Shown here in pieces: positions 1 through 12,077 of a stretch of 64,000 nt of DNA. The position numbers and the translations under genes were made by a program. The stretch is taken from assembly GCA_012845835.1 (NCBI GenBank), contig JABAKD010000002.1, forward strand, positions 16,701,629-16,765,628. Reading direction: 5' to 3'. Below the pieces are notes generated by a model that had not been told where the DNA came from, made no database searches, and was given only the letters and a program-made list of their open reading frames with translations. Source of the stretch: Undaria pinnatifida (Eukaryota > Sar > Phaeophyceae > Laminariales > Alariaceae). The first letter of the stretch is position 1, and each line of letters begins with the position of its first letter.

Positions 1-18
1 CGGTCGCGGGCGAGAGCT

Positions 19-2792
19 GTGCATGTGCTAATTGGAACGGCGCGGGGGTGGGGGGCTGCGAACCCTCCCCGCCCCCCGTCTTTGCGAAGAAAGCTGGCGT
101 TCCTCGCCGCTGGACAGCTGGACAGGGGGGTAGGCGATGGCTCCATCGGCGAAGAGAGCGTTGTCACGGGGTCGAATGGCGTTGGCACCAGTCTTAGCTG
201 TGGCTGTTCCAACGGGTCTGGACATTCCAATGAATCTGCTCACTCCAAAGGGTTTGGCCACTCCAACGGATCTGGCCACCCCAACGGATATGTTCACTCC
301 AATGGATCTGTCTCCTCAAAAGGATCTGTCCACTCAAATGGATCTGTTCACTCTAAAGGACCTGTCCACCCCAAAGGATCTGTCCGTTCCAATGGATCTG
401 TCCACAACAACGTCTCTGGCGGTATAGCGGTATCTGGCGATTCCAACGGCTTTGGCGGTATACCGGTATCTATGTGTATACCGGTAGCTGGCGACTGCAA
501 CGGCTCTGGCGGTATACCGGTATCTGGCAACATACCGGTAGCTGGCGACTCCAACGGCTGTGTCAACTCCAATGGATCTGGCGATCCCAACGGCTCTAAC
601 GGTATACCGGTATCTGGCGACTCGTGCTGTGCGGGGTCCAAGTCGACCAGCAGCTCCGGCCGAGTTCCGGATACCATCCCCACAGCCGCGGTTATTGGGT
701 CGGATGATCAGGAACGCATCCGTCGTGCCACCGTGATGCACGCCCTCGCCTGCGTGTGCGCGGCAGCACTGTCAGTCTGCGACGCGGGCGGCGCGGCGGG
801 CGGCCTCGCGGCTTTGGTAGGGGCGCAGGTGCTCCTGCTCGTTACCCTCGCGCCGACGCCTTCGCCGGCGAACGTGGTAACTATTTTTAGGAGTTTCATT
901 CCGCCGGCGGTTGTGTGGTGGAAGGCTGGTTCAGACTTCGGACAGGTGAGGCCGTACATCATGGTGCTGTGTTTTTTGGCATGGCTAGGCCTGGTAGCAC
1001 TGCAACAGCATAAAGGTGCTGTTGGTTATATAGCACTATCCACTAGACTACTTAGTCACTCACTGTGAACGTGTTCTACAAAATACAGCCCCGCTTTCTT
1101 TACTGCGTACCCTACATATCTTTGTATAATCAAGTGGAGAAGGCGGTTCTACAACAAATCCCCCGTTTTCTATACTGCGTACCGTATTTTTGCATGGTAA
1201 AGTGGAGAACGCGGTTCTATGATGAAGATGAAGTCAACTCGTTTTATGAATAGCTCTTTGCCATGAAATCAAGCCCGTGGTTACCGAAAAGTTAGACAAG
1301 CACACTGATGAAAGCGAAAGAAAAAAAAAGCACAAGTGGTACAAAATAATACGTTCACCGCAGTATCTCAAGACCTATCCGCCTTGTTGACCGCTATGTG
1401 TTGCTGTGCTGCGCGATGATGGCGTTTCATACGTTTGCCCTGCTGCGCCGTGACGATACGTGCAGGTGGAAGTGGCTGATGTGTTTGTGTTCGGAGCCAT
1501 CTTTGTCCTTCTAGACGTCGTCGACGGTGCTCTCGCGCGGCGGTCGAAGTCAGGACCAACCCGCGTCGGGGCGGCGCTTGATGTAGAGAGCGACTCGCTC
1601 GCCGTTCTTTTCCTCAGCCTGGCGGCTGCCCGTAAGGTCAGTCAGTCGGGGGGGGGGGGGGGGGTCCACATGTGTTGCTTGCCTTAGTCATTTTACCATT
1701 GACCACGCATCCCTTTCGAGACAGAGCACCGTGGGGGGGGGGACAGAAAACAAGCGCCGCTTGTTTGGCGAGCTACTACAAGTTTGTTGCAACGGTTGCC
1801 AGTTTTCAGACTAGTTGGGTTTCCTTTTTGGTGGGAAGGCTTGTTAAGAGTTATCATGTTTTTTTTGTATGCGCAGTGAAATCAAATGCGTACTTGTAGC
1901 CGTACCGTCGGTACGTTGCGGATCTTTGGACCCACTCTTCGCGCGTCGCGTGAACCCAACGAGGTGTGGAAGGGTTTTGTATGTGCCGCAGCGGTTGAAG
2001 AATTTTAAGCTTGTGACTCGTGATTCCGATGTGAGGTCAGGAGGGCTCGCGATTCCAGCATTCAAGTACCCAACACACCCACCCATGAACATGCGTGCAT
2101 CCTCTGACTCACGCGGCCCCTTTACGACCAGGATCCTGTTTGCATCAAACTTTCTGGTTGCCACCGATAATCCTTGTCCTGGCTGGAGCTACCAACTTCC
2201 TGCTTAAGTGCTATATATATGTTGCGGGTACCATGCACATGTCGCTCCCCACGCCGTTTGTGTCCCCCTATCTCTTGTCTCTCTCCAAGCGACGCCCTCT
2301 CCAAAGCCCAACCGCCGCGTTCGATGTTTCCATTCCCCCCACCCCATCATTCCCCTTCCAACACGTCAGGCGTGGCGCGGTGGCTTCATTGCTGGTATCC
2401 TACGGTACCTTTTCGTGCTCGCCACCGGCGCTCGTGAACTCCCGCCCTCCCCGATCGGCCCCGCCGGGCGGTGGCTGGCTAAAGTCGCCGCTCTTGCCAG
2501 CGTCGCCGCGCTTGCTCTCTCGATCGGAAGTGTCGACGGTACCGCCGATGACACAGCCGTCACCCTTACGACGGGACAAAGGGTGTGGGCGGGAGCGGCA
2601 GGGGCGCCGTCGGTGCTCCCTTGCGCCGTTGGAGTTGCCGTACTTTGTGCGTCGTTTTCGGTCGATTTTTATCAGATTTGGATCGTGCTGCCGCGCGAAG
2701 CGTCCGTCGCCGCCGCCGCCACTACCGCTGCCACTACCACCGTCACTACCACCACCGCTTCCACCGCCACACTCGTAGCGGTAACAAGTTAG
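19..2792 (+). CDS. CDP-alcohol phosphatidyltransferase family protein, three visible exons, 5' end incomplete
   Basis: Transfers a phospho-alcohol or phosphatidyl group from a CDP-linked donor, in a membrane. Visible exons are up to 945, 1466-1636 and 2370-2792, all joined in phase 0 at GT-AG borders, giving about 506 aa from position 19. Exon 1 ends with PANVVTIFRSFIPPAVVWW, the usual first membrane helix of this family. Exon 2 carries the full signature D-x2-D-G-x2-A-R-x9-G-x3-D-x3-D (about 1514-1594), so the active site looks intact. Exon 3 begins AWRGGFIAGILRYLFVLA and adds further hydrophobic segments before the stop. No convincing ATG lies before the low-complexity N-terminal region, and the reading frame is open at the window edge, so the start is probably upstream. 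Whether it makes a phosphatidylinositol, choline or glycerol lipid cannot be told from the sequence. Family call is strong; exon 1 start is not. Confidence 0.82.
208..620 (+). repeat. 18-bp coding minisatellite in exon 1 of the CDP-alcohol transferase gene
   Basis: About eleven imperfect 18-bp units encode hexapeptides of the type SNGSVH or SKGSVH. They are followed by longer units reading like SNGSGGIPVSGNIPVAGD. The unit length is a multiple of three, so copy-number change would keep the frame. Other frames stay open too, so openness alone does not prove that it is translated. Confidence 0.8.
1069..1222. repeat. Tandem duplication of about 75 bp in intron 1
   Basis: Two adjacent copies share ttctatactgcgtacc-like sequence, a TTTGTATAATC or TTTGCATGGT stretch and a GTGGAGAAGGCGGTTCTA-like end. 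A related third copy lies at about 45119-45178, so this is a dispersed repeat as well as a local duplication. Confidence 0.65.
1649..1750 (-). mobile_element. Short LINE 3'-end fragment next to a G homopolymer
   Basis: A run of about 16 G (1649-1664) is followed by sequence matching the outer ends of the longer copies at 31887 and 46204 (ttgcttgccttagtcatt, then gaccacgcatccctttc). Read on the minus strand this is a retrotransposon 3' end followed by poly(C). It lies in intron 2 of the CDP-alcohol transferase gene. Confidence 0.6.
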
Positions 2793-3107
2793 CATGTGCC
2801 CCGGGAAAAGTACCCGTGTAAACGGGTAACATGCCCCGGAAAAAGGGTGGCAAAAAGGGTAAAAGCATACCTTTGTAAGGAGTAGCGTGCACTGGATTGG
2901 AAGCGATGATGGAAAGGAAGCGATTACCTAGGCAGTTTAGCTGCGTCTACCCTAGCGGCGCGATATTTAGGGGGCGAGCAGACCGTTCGCTCTAGCGGAA
3001 GCTGAACGGGGTCAGCAGGCTAGGGAGAGAGGAGATAGATGCTATTGTTGGTGACGCCGGCAAAACTGTTTTGTGGTGGGAGATAAGACCGCGACCGTGA
3101 CCCACGG

Positions 3108-3235
3108 AGTTACTCATCGGGTCATACATTGGGTCACCCATCGGGTAGCCTATCGAGTAGCCCGTCGGGTGTTCCATCGGGTAGCCCATCGGGTATTCCA
3201 TCGGGCTATCCGTCGGGTATTCTGTCGGGTGACAC
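3108..3235. repeat. Minisatellite, about 12-bp unit related to catcgggtagcc
   Basis: About ten degenerate units of the type (c/g)atcgggta(g/t)(c/t)c follow each other. One reading frame gives a YPMGYPME-like pattern, which I take as a by-product of the repeat. Confidence 0.7.
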
Positions 3236-4599
3236 GCAGGGCCCGGGTCACGCAAACGGTCTACGGAGATCGAAGATGAAGCTGCGTCTGTAGGGAACTG
3301 CAGGCTGCTGATTGCTGGTTAGCTACTGGCTTCAACGAGCCTGGGCGTAGGGACCCACGTGCAGGTGCGACCGGCCAAGAAATGAAGAAGGAAGGAGCTC
3401 CCATGACAGCTGGTGGTGGTGTAACTGTGATCTCTCGCCCGACAGGGCCTCAGGGCCTCGGCTTTGGCGACATTCGAAGCGACACGGGTGATGAGTGGCA
3501 TGCAGGTTTTGTACAGCACGAAACCGCTGGCTGCTAGGTGGGCTCCTTGGCGACCAGTTCGGGCGTCAATCGGGTTCATCGAAAATGAACCCCTTTATAC
3601 CAGTAATTGCACCCCATGACGCCTGCTAGAATAGAGGTATGCCACTTTTGGGCGAATATATTTGCTGAATTTCGGGACTCCTTAACCCGTTATCGCTGGA
3701 ATGTCATTCTGTTTGTGCTTTTCGATTTGGTTGTATACCTAGGACATAACAGTATTCACTGGGGAGCACTTTGCCCCTCCCCCGTAGTTCGGGCGAGGTA
3801 TAGAGCTATTCAAGTGAGGAGCCTCAACAAAAATGTTGTATCTCTACCGTAGCAGGCGTTTTTTGAGGGGGGAGGGGTGAAACTGACTTGGGATTAGTGT
3901 AGAATATGTTTTTGGGAATGAGGAGAGGGTTATTACGGTCGGACGGGAATATTCTAGGCACGTAGGTTTGTCTACCGACACAATTACAGCTCGGTGGAGT
4001 TTTATGTGTTTCATGCTCCTAGCACAGCCGTCTCATACTCGTATACATATGTACCACTCTGAACGGAAGTATGGGGAGACCTGTTGTGGTACTCATATGA
4101 ATATCATGCCAACGATACGTACAGTTTCGCCCACAATAGTGAAAAACAAACAAAACAAACAGTGATAGTCGCCTTGAATCGGCTGAACTCACTCGTCAGC
4201 AAATTTTGGTGGCTTACTGGAAAAACGGCTCATTGCTACTTTCAATTGGCGTGAAGGTAGTCTGCTTGGTGTCAAGATGAGTCATAGCGGACTCCGATAT
4301 CCCGGACGATGGTTTGTATAGATGTGTTGCTTTGCAATGCTGGGTAAGCTCTCCCTTCTGCTGGAAGTGCTCGACGTCTCGAGCTACTGTGGGTTTTTGG
4401 AGTCGCTACTGGCCCGTTCGTGCGCCGAAAGCTTAGCCGCAGCCGTCGCCACCGCGGTGTGTTTTTGTGCGTGTTTTGTGTGCTTGTATATTTTGTGTGC
4501 TTTATGTGTTTTGTAAAGTTTTGTGATGTCGCCGTTCCCCCCGTAGCACTCGACGGGTTTTCCTGCTGTACGATACAATAGAAATTGTATTCCCTTGAC

Positions 4600-4760
4600 C
4601 GGGTCTAGCTTGCCTGCTTTGCTTGCTTTGCCTGCTTTGCTTGCTTTGCCTGCTTTGCTTGCTTTGAGTGCTTTGCTTGTTTTGCCTGCCTTGCTTGATT
4701 TGCTTGCTTGGCTTGCTTGGCTTGCTTGGCTTGCTTTTTTTGCTTGGCTTGCTATTAATA
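4600..4760. repeat. Minisatellite of TTTGC(T/C)TGC units
   Basis: Units tttgcttgc and tttgcctgc alternate and pass into ttggcttgc. The open frame of leucine and alanine here is a by-product of the repeat. Confidence 0.75.
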
Positions 4761-6095
4761 TGCTTTGTGCTTTGCTTGCTTCATTACTGTTTGTTTATGG
4801 AGCGGGGGCGCGGGGGGCGGGCATGTATAGGCCTCATATTTTGTAGACTTCCCCAGTAGGAAGGCCTCACGTTTTGTAGAGTACACCCGTAGGCATGTCA
4901 CGTTTCGTGTTTAGGGAAATTCTAAAGGACGCAAAAAAAACACACGATATACTCACGAATTTGATATAGTTTGTTGACGTTTTCTCTCTGGTTGCTTTTA
5001 GAACTCTTCAATATCAAGATTAGTGACTATAGCACCACCATTGATGAAAATGTCACTTTTTTTGTCGCGATTTGAGATATGTGTTTTTCGCTGGCTACCA
5101 CCCGTTCCACACTGTTGGTCGGGTCTTCGGGCCATGAATCCCGATGGCCGCCGGTTTCGTCTCTGCTGCCGTCTAAAATTTCAATTGCGAAGGGTTTTTT
5201 ACAGTCTTATGAGGAGTGGTCGGACACTCTTAACACGCCCTCGGGCGCTCGCGTCCTCAAGGCCTGCCCATCGATGTTTAACCCGATATGTATTGTACCA
5301 GTCTAGTATTTAAGGTATCAGGAAGATTGGGCTATTTTGCGACCATATCCAAACATACCTTATGTTTGCGATCAAACCGGTTTTGGATTAGGTTGCCTTT
5401 GCTCACCTTGCAAGGCTTGTTCGGTGAATCTGCAGAACGTTGACCCCTTCAGAATTGCAGCCACGTTTTTGGGGACAGCCTTCTTGGATTTTCACCATTA
5501 CACCATTACAGTAGAGGTCCCCCAATAAGGCTGTGGTGTGGTATAAAGAGCAACGTGACCGCCTTATTGAGGGAAGCCGTCTTGTTCAGTCCACGTTGTG
5601 AGTGCAATTCCCCAATCGTACCAAGCGATTTTGGCCGCCATATATCGGGATACCGCGGTACTCAGACCGCCCTCTATCCCTACTCTAGCGTGAAATTCGT
5701 TTTGAAGCGGTGAAAGGGGTAAGACGCCATTAACTTGATCTGCTGTTTTGCGACACCTCGCCTTCGTAGCAGCGCTGGTCTGTGCTATGATAACAACGTA
5801 GGCTGAGCTTGTTTCCGATCACGTTTTGGGTCAATCTGCCTACGGCCGTGAAGGCAGCACCGCTTGGTTTTGCTGTTTTGCGACGCCTTCCTAGGGCTGT
5901 TTCTAGTGCTAGGACAGCGAAGCCTGCCACGGTAGAGGTTCACCCATTCATTTTTTTGCCGAGGCTCCCAACCTATTGTGGAGCTCTCTTTGCCTTATTC
6001 AGGGGGAGGCAAAAAACTGATTTGGAGGAAAATAAACTTTCTGTCTCGTGAACGATGCAAAGGGCTAGGGAACAACCAAACGCTTTGCCCGAAAC

Positions 6096-6194
6096 GGTTT
6101 AACCCTTTTCCAACTCCGAAAGTGTTTCTACTCTACTCTAACTTCAAGTGCGTTGTCCCCATTTTGGGAGTGCGGTGCTAAAAGGGTTAAATTC
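6096..6194. repeat. Short inverted-repeat element, possible MITE-like unit
   Basis: The 14-base arm ggtttaaccctttt at 6096-6109 is matched by aaaagggttaaatt at 6181-6194 (12 of 14 complementary). The interior carries a ctaacttcaagt motif followed by gtcccc. That motif recurs at about 10405, 12020 and 19443. A companion motif, ttttggggcccatgtacagc-like, occurs at about 6212, 19602 and 58527. Confidence 0.45.
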
Positions 6195-6779
6195 CGACGG
6201 TTTGGGGTTAAATCATTTTGGGGCTCATGTACAGCGACAAAACGATAGTATACGGTAAGCACGTGCTGTACAGCGACAAAGCGAAGTATGTGCAAGCACG
6301 GTTGGTATCATGGTGCGAGCATGCAACACGCGGCAGCAGTGCAAGCAATGCGCGTGTTTTCGTCACAGGTACTTGCTTGCGTTGGAGTGCGTTCGACATT
6401 GAGAAACTTCGCCAACTAATCTACTTTCAGCATCTCCGCTTGCTGTCCGTGTGAAGGATGCTGTGAACAATCGCCATCTGTATTCGTCAGCTTTTCCCAC
6501 CGAAGCCCCAAAAAGAGCTAAGGAACTTCGGCGTTCATAAACCGTTTGAGCCCAAAAGTGCTACATCTATCTACTGTAGCACGCGTCTAGCCCTGTGCTT
6601 TCTTCTGGTTCTGCCGCCACGACGGCACGGCGACGCGGACGGGCCGGTAGATAGACCCACGCTCGGCGTTGAGTACCTTTCGCAGGCGCACCAGTACAGA
6701 TCCTGGCGGCACTTAACCGCGAGGAGTTCGATTGACAGCCGTTTTCCGAGCACGAGTTTCAAGAGCGGGCTTCATCTCG

Positions 6780-8170
6780 AGCCCTGAACGATGGGGTGGG
6801 GTGGTGAACGATGGGTGGGATGGGATGGGACGGACTGATACGGGATGGAATGCAAGGGGTATGGTGGGATGGGATGGGATGAGACCGGATGGAATATGAG
6901 GGAATATGACGGGATAGGGCTGGATGGGCTGTGATATGGCCCGTTCGTTCCATGCCGGCGATTGCGAAGCATTCGGAGAGCATTATTTTCTATTGCCGCA
7001 TATCTGGCGTGTGTTTTTGTTGATCGGATTGTCCTGCTTGGACTCGGGGGACACACGATGCCGGCATGGTACGTCATGACATCGTAACCCATCTACAGTA
7101 GAGCGATAGTAGTGAACACGTCTAGAGCGATAGTCGTAAAAATACCACTATCGACAATAATCCATTCACCGCGACGAGTAAGGGCTGTCTGGGGCAAGAT
7201 TGCTTGAGGCGTGTTACGCGGAATGGGATGGAATGGGACAGGACGGGATGTGATGCGATGGGACGGGATGGGGCGGGATGGGGTCTGATAGGCCGTGTGG
7301 TTGCCTGCCGGCGATTGCAAAGTGTTCGAAGATCATTCGCATTTTTGGTCGCGTGTCTGGCGAGTATATTTCGTTGATTGAATTGTCCTGTTTCGATTCG
7401 GGGGAGACACGGTACCGGTATGGTACCTGATTTACCGGCCCGAATGGAGGGGGACTGGAGCAACTTGCCACCCCGCTTGAGGCATATCAAGTGGGATGGG
7501 ATGGGATGGGATGGGATGGGATGGGATGGGATGGGATGGGATGGGATGGGATGGGGTGAGACGGGATAAAATGGGATGGGATGAGTGGAACGCGATGGGA
7601 TGGAACGAGATGGGATGGGATGGGGGGGAGTAGGGTGGGGTCGGATGGAGTTACAGGCCGTTCGTTGCACGTCGGTGGCTTCGAAACGTTTTGAGGGCGT
7701 TCCGGTTTTTTAGTTGCGTCCCAGGCGTGAATTTTTGTGCGTTGAAATTTTCTCTTGGGATTCGGGGAAGAGAGGGCATCGGTATGGTAATACTGGTTGA
7801 CCGTGGCGAAGGGGCTGACTGTGGCAAGATTGCCACCTCTCTTGGGACGTGTCAGGCGGGATGGGATGGAGTGGGATGGGATGGGATGGGATGGAATGGG
7901 ATGGGATGGGTTGGGATGGGATAGGTTAAGATGGAACGGGATAAGCATAGATTGGCTGGGGTGGGATAGGTCATTCGTGGTATGCCAGCGATTTCGATAC
8001 TTTTGAGGGCGTTCGATTTTTTTTGGTTGCGTTCCTGGCGTGTACTTGTGTTGCATTGTTCTGTCGGGATTCGGGGGAGACACGGTACCGGCATGGTACC
8101 CCATTTACCGCGACGACTAGGGGCTAGCGGATTGCCGCCCCTCTTGAGGCATGTCAGGCTAAGACACATT
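6780..8170. repeat. Satellite-like array, four units of about 315-380 bp, each with a GGGAT pentamer block
   Basis: A sequence of about 150 bp is repeated near 6945, 7275, 7655 and 7970. Each copy has a (c/t)gccggcgatt-like start, a gcgtgtctggcg-like centre and an attcgggggagacacgg-like end. Between the copies lie runs of the pentamer gggat, longest and purest at about 7493-7555. The Ser-His-Pro-Ile-Pro reading frames on the minus strand come from the pentamer. Confidence 0.8.
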
Positions 8171-9539
8171 AGGGAGGGCCCAAGTTATCCCGGGATAGTG
8201 TCCCCAGTGTAGTGTTGGCGACAGCAGTCGGTTCGAAGACAGGACCACCGTCAGTGTGTCGGAAAATACAGAGAGTGCTCTATTGAGGTTACAGGGTTAG
8301 ACCATTCGTAGTAGCAGATTGCGGCGAGGAGTCGTAACCGAGAGGCTGAACGATAGTGTCATTGTTATAGCCTCGTGGGGACAGGAAACCACGCTGTTGC
8401 TAGTTTGCCGGGGGTTAGCGTATGTAGTTCGGGCGTCCGGACCGCCTTAGGGTGGTCATGAGGATGTGTTTTTTCGTGTAAGAGTTGTGGGGCGTTTCGG
8501 TCTATATACGGAAACGGACCGAACTGATGATTTTCGTGAAAACCGGGAAAATTTCAGCAACGGTGAAGGATGTCGAAGGCGTTGCTTGCCGCCGTTTGGG
8601 CTATATGTACGTAGATACCAGGGTGTGCGTTGCGTTTTCGTCCTATTAATAGTGATTTTGATAACAGGGTCATGTGTCGATGGCATCGTTCTTTTTGTTC
8701 ATAGGTACGGGGGGTGAATTTGTTTTGTTGGTCGGCTTTGTGAATTCCAGACGGTGTATCTGTGTGCTATTAATATAAATAATACCCTGGTAGCTACGTG
8801 CCAGGGTGTCGGTACTTCGTTCGTAGTTGAGTACATCTGAAGGGATTAAGAACGATAGCAGAGGCGAGCGGTTATTATCAAGGGTAGCGGTTGCGTGATA
8901 TCTGCTAACGTGTTGTGCTGTATGTAGCTCTTGTTTGGCGGATTTGGCGGGGTTTTAGTGCCTGCCTTCAGGGTAGCGTGTTGTGTTGTACGTACCAGGT
9001 CTTGAAAATGTGTGTTCGAAGGAAAAATGCAGTTTTTTCCGCCGTAAGTGTTGGACGAAATTACCGTCGAGTGCTTGCATTATATAGACCCCGGTATGAT
9101 ATACCTGGTGGAGTTGAGGATAATAAAAGGCTTCGATCACTTTCTATGGGTGGGATGCTTGAAATGTTTGGTATTTTGTCAGGTTTTATTCCAAACATTG
9201 CACCAACAAAAGTGCATTTGTCAAATGCGTTTATACCTCAAGCCCTCCGTTATCAAGGTTCTGCGAATTGACATTGGCCATTTCATTCGGCGCGTTTCGT
9301 TAGCAAGACTCAGTGACAAAGCTTGGCATGTCGCCAAAAATAATAAATGCTCCACCTCGAACACTGCTGCGGCGCCATTAAAAACGACCCGAACGGCACT
9401 GTTGCAACGGGAAGGGGCTTCGTAAGACATCCGGCAGCGGCATGCGGCCTGAAAATGGCTTCTGTGATACCATGCAGTATAGCCGCAGGAATCACCCGTT
9501 TGGGACCCAAGTTTAGCGGTAAAAAAAACAAGGTTTTAC

Positions 9540-9700
9540 ACCGGCCGGGTCATTCTTCGCTGGTCGGGTCGGGTCACTTGACCTGTCCCGACCCGACCCG
9601 CCTCGTGAGGTTTCCCATACTTCATGACCGGGGCCTGCTCGACCCGCGATATTTTGAAAACATACTGACTCGGCCCGCGGGTCGCGGGACCCGTGAAAAG
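9540..9700. repeat. CGGGT-rich dispersed repeat, copy 1
   Basis: Short runs of cgggt and its complement acccg lie around gatattttgaaaacat, followed by acccgtgaaaagcc. The same landmarks recur at about 38880-39125 and 44715-44995. Confidence 0.6.
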
Positions 9701-11151
9701 CCTTGAAAAGCCTTAAAAAAACAACGATATATTGCGATCTTAGCAATCGTCTATGGACGGTGAGCGCGCAGTAGCAGGTTAAAAGCGTATCTACGAGTAT
9801 CACAATGCTGCAGGCGTGTCGCTCAGCTCCTCGCATTGCACTTCGGGCGAATCCCCTACCAGTCACAGCAGTATCCCCCGACAGCCCAGGTTATTCGGTG
9901 TTGGTCGGGCTATTCGGTGTTGGTCGATACTGCAAGACCAAAGCTACGACAGGGGGGTCATTTTGGGGGTGGGGGCTTTTTTCAAGCGCGGCCCGAGGTG
10001 ACTCGGGCGAATGCTCTCCCTGTGGTTCCTTTGCGTTCTTAACCGTTCGCGTCGCCGTCAAGTTGGCGATATCAATCCGCAATGGAATGGCTGGGCTGTC
10101 TACGCCGCGCCAAACAAACCACGCCTAAGTTATTTTCGTCGGTGAGATACGCATTCACTCGTGCGAGTACACCTCAAAAGCCCGTCTGTGAAAAGGGGAG
10201 GACCCCCCCCCCCTACGGTATACCCTTGGTCGAAATCGTCACTTTTTTCGTCCGAACTTACCGGGCGATTTTCACATCTGAAGCCCTTAAGGGGTTAAAC
10301 AAGAACATTTGGTCACTGTACCAGCGTTAAAGATTGTACACAACGCGAGGCTAACTTTTCTGGGGGCGTTAACCCCTTTAGAGCCCCCAAATCCCACCCT
10401 ATACTAACTTCAAGTAAATTTGTCCCCAAAAAGGGGTTCCAGTAGTGAAGGCGTTAAGGTGATTGGGATGAACAAATCGCGCTCAGCGGAGAGAGCTACA
10501 CTAAATCCTACATATTGGCCTGTGTGTTCAAGGTCGGTGGCACTATGAGGGTGCAAGCCTTGATGGAGGTTGGGTGCCTCTTATTTGCCGGCCCATACCG
10601 TATGTAGGTAGCGAGTCATCAAAAGCTGAACGACAGCAACCATGATTGCTTGTTGCTGCCGCGAACCCGTCAGGCGACACGATAGCACCGGGTACCTGTC
10701 ACACCCGAGTTCTACCCACCTCAGCGCACACCTGTCACAACGTTCTGCCGCCTTTCGCCAGCCAATAGAGGGGAGCATCACGCAGCTTGCAAAGTATCGA
10801 ACGCGTATGGCCGGCGTATCACGCTGCAGCTCGCGAACCTGAATACAGCATAAAGACTACACAGTGGTCGAAACTCACAGCTGACGCATTCGTAATTGTA
10901 TTCATAACAAAACCTGAGGATGAACGACTGCGCAATAACTCGAACTCATACATATATAAAGCTGGCGTTTTTGTAGGATGTTTTATAATGACGAACAAAA
11001 ATACACCTCAGCTGTGAGATGGAGAATTTCACCGAGTCTAACATTTGCAAGCCGCGTGTGATCGTAAAGCTGAGTATCAACGTGGTTGATCAATCTCGCA
11101 GCAGACATGTTTTTCGTATTTTTGGCTTTTATCGCAAACAAAGCAACGCCT

Positions 11152-11202
11152 AAGGGTTCGACTAAGGGTTCGACTAAGGGTTCGACTAAGGGTTCGACTA
11201 AC
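11152..11202. repeat. 12-bp tandem repeat ggttcgactaag, four units
   Basis: Four consecutive, essentially perfect units are visible. Confidence 0.9.
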
Positions 11203-11579
11203 CAAACACCGTCCAAGGTAACACGACACCACCCAAGGAAACAAAACACGACCGAAAAAGGAATGGTATAACGATACTACCCGATCTCTACAGTGAGGAG
11301 GAAAGCCTCTCCAATCTGCGTCGAAAACTCTTCACGGGGTACACCTTCCTTTGACCCTTTTTTGCTACTGCTGCAGCGTTGTACGGAAACATCAAAGCCT
11401 AACTCCAAGCATCATGTCCCCGAAACGAAAGGACGCATATCAAACCAATAAAGCGTCTCAAGGTTATCACCTAAGGGGCTCCGTGCTGATTTGACAGAAA
11501 TTCACAAGTCAGACAGATGATCTATCTTCACTTGATGATATAGATCTTTCAGAGGGAAGATATGTATGATCTATCTAGC

Positions 11580-11800
11580 TCATGTTACCAGGTGGGAGCC
11601 GTACGATCTGCACGATCTAGCACATGTTTCCTGCGTTGGACTTGCACTCTATATATAAAAATCCCGTACAACATCTCATAACGGCAGATGCAGGATCTAC
11701 TGTAGATGATCTACATGATCTATATGATCTATATGATCTATATGATCTATACTATTTATATGATCTAGTTCGTGATCTGTTCGAGGTGTGTAAAGTTGTA
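11580..11800. repeat. Dispersed repeat with (gatctatat)n core, copy 1
   Basis: It begins with gagccgtacgatctgcacg and gatctagcacatgtttcc and continues through cggcagatgcaggatctac into repeated gatctatat. The same order is found at 36480-36650. Shorter related pieces are near 19815 (inverted) and 33290. Confidence 0.7.
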
Positions 11801-12077
11801 CGTAGCCTGACGAACAATCCCATGGCCGGTATGCAACGATATATATGGTAAAATGCCAAAACGGTTTTCCGACGGGTTTGGGTATTTCCTCAGCTGCAGA
11901 TCCCCCGTCGGCGAGAAACGTGACGGCCAAAAAAGCCCGAAAAAGGGATACCCCCCTGCTGTAGCACGCTTCTCCTCTCCCTAACTCTTTTACTTCTGCA
12001 CTGTCCAAAAACGTGTCTATCTAACTATAAATCCAAGTAACGTGCCCCCGAAACGGGAGTGCTCTCCTAACGGGGTT

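Larger units (their letters stand above)
2793..6779. other. Intergenic region, no supported gene
   Basis: Only short open frames without family resemblance. It holds minisatellites at about 3108-3235 and 4600-4760 and an inverted-repeat element near 6096-6194. The remainder shows nothing I can name. Confidence 0.5.
8171..12077. other. Intergenic region, no supported gene
   Basis: I see no recognisable protein family on either strand. It contains a CGGGT-type repeat block (9540-9700), a copy of the ctaacttcaagt family (about 10340-10470), a 12-bp repeat (11152-11202) and an ATC-rich dispersed repeat (11580-11800). Confidence 0.5.

Noticed and set aside
7122..8104. Long minus-strand frames rich in Ser-His-Pro-Ile-Pro
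   Set aside because: Produced by the GGGAT pentamer; pentamers give the same five-residue pattern in all frames.
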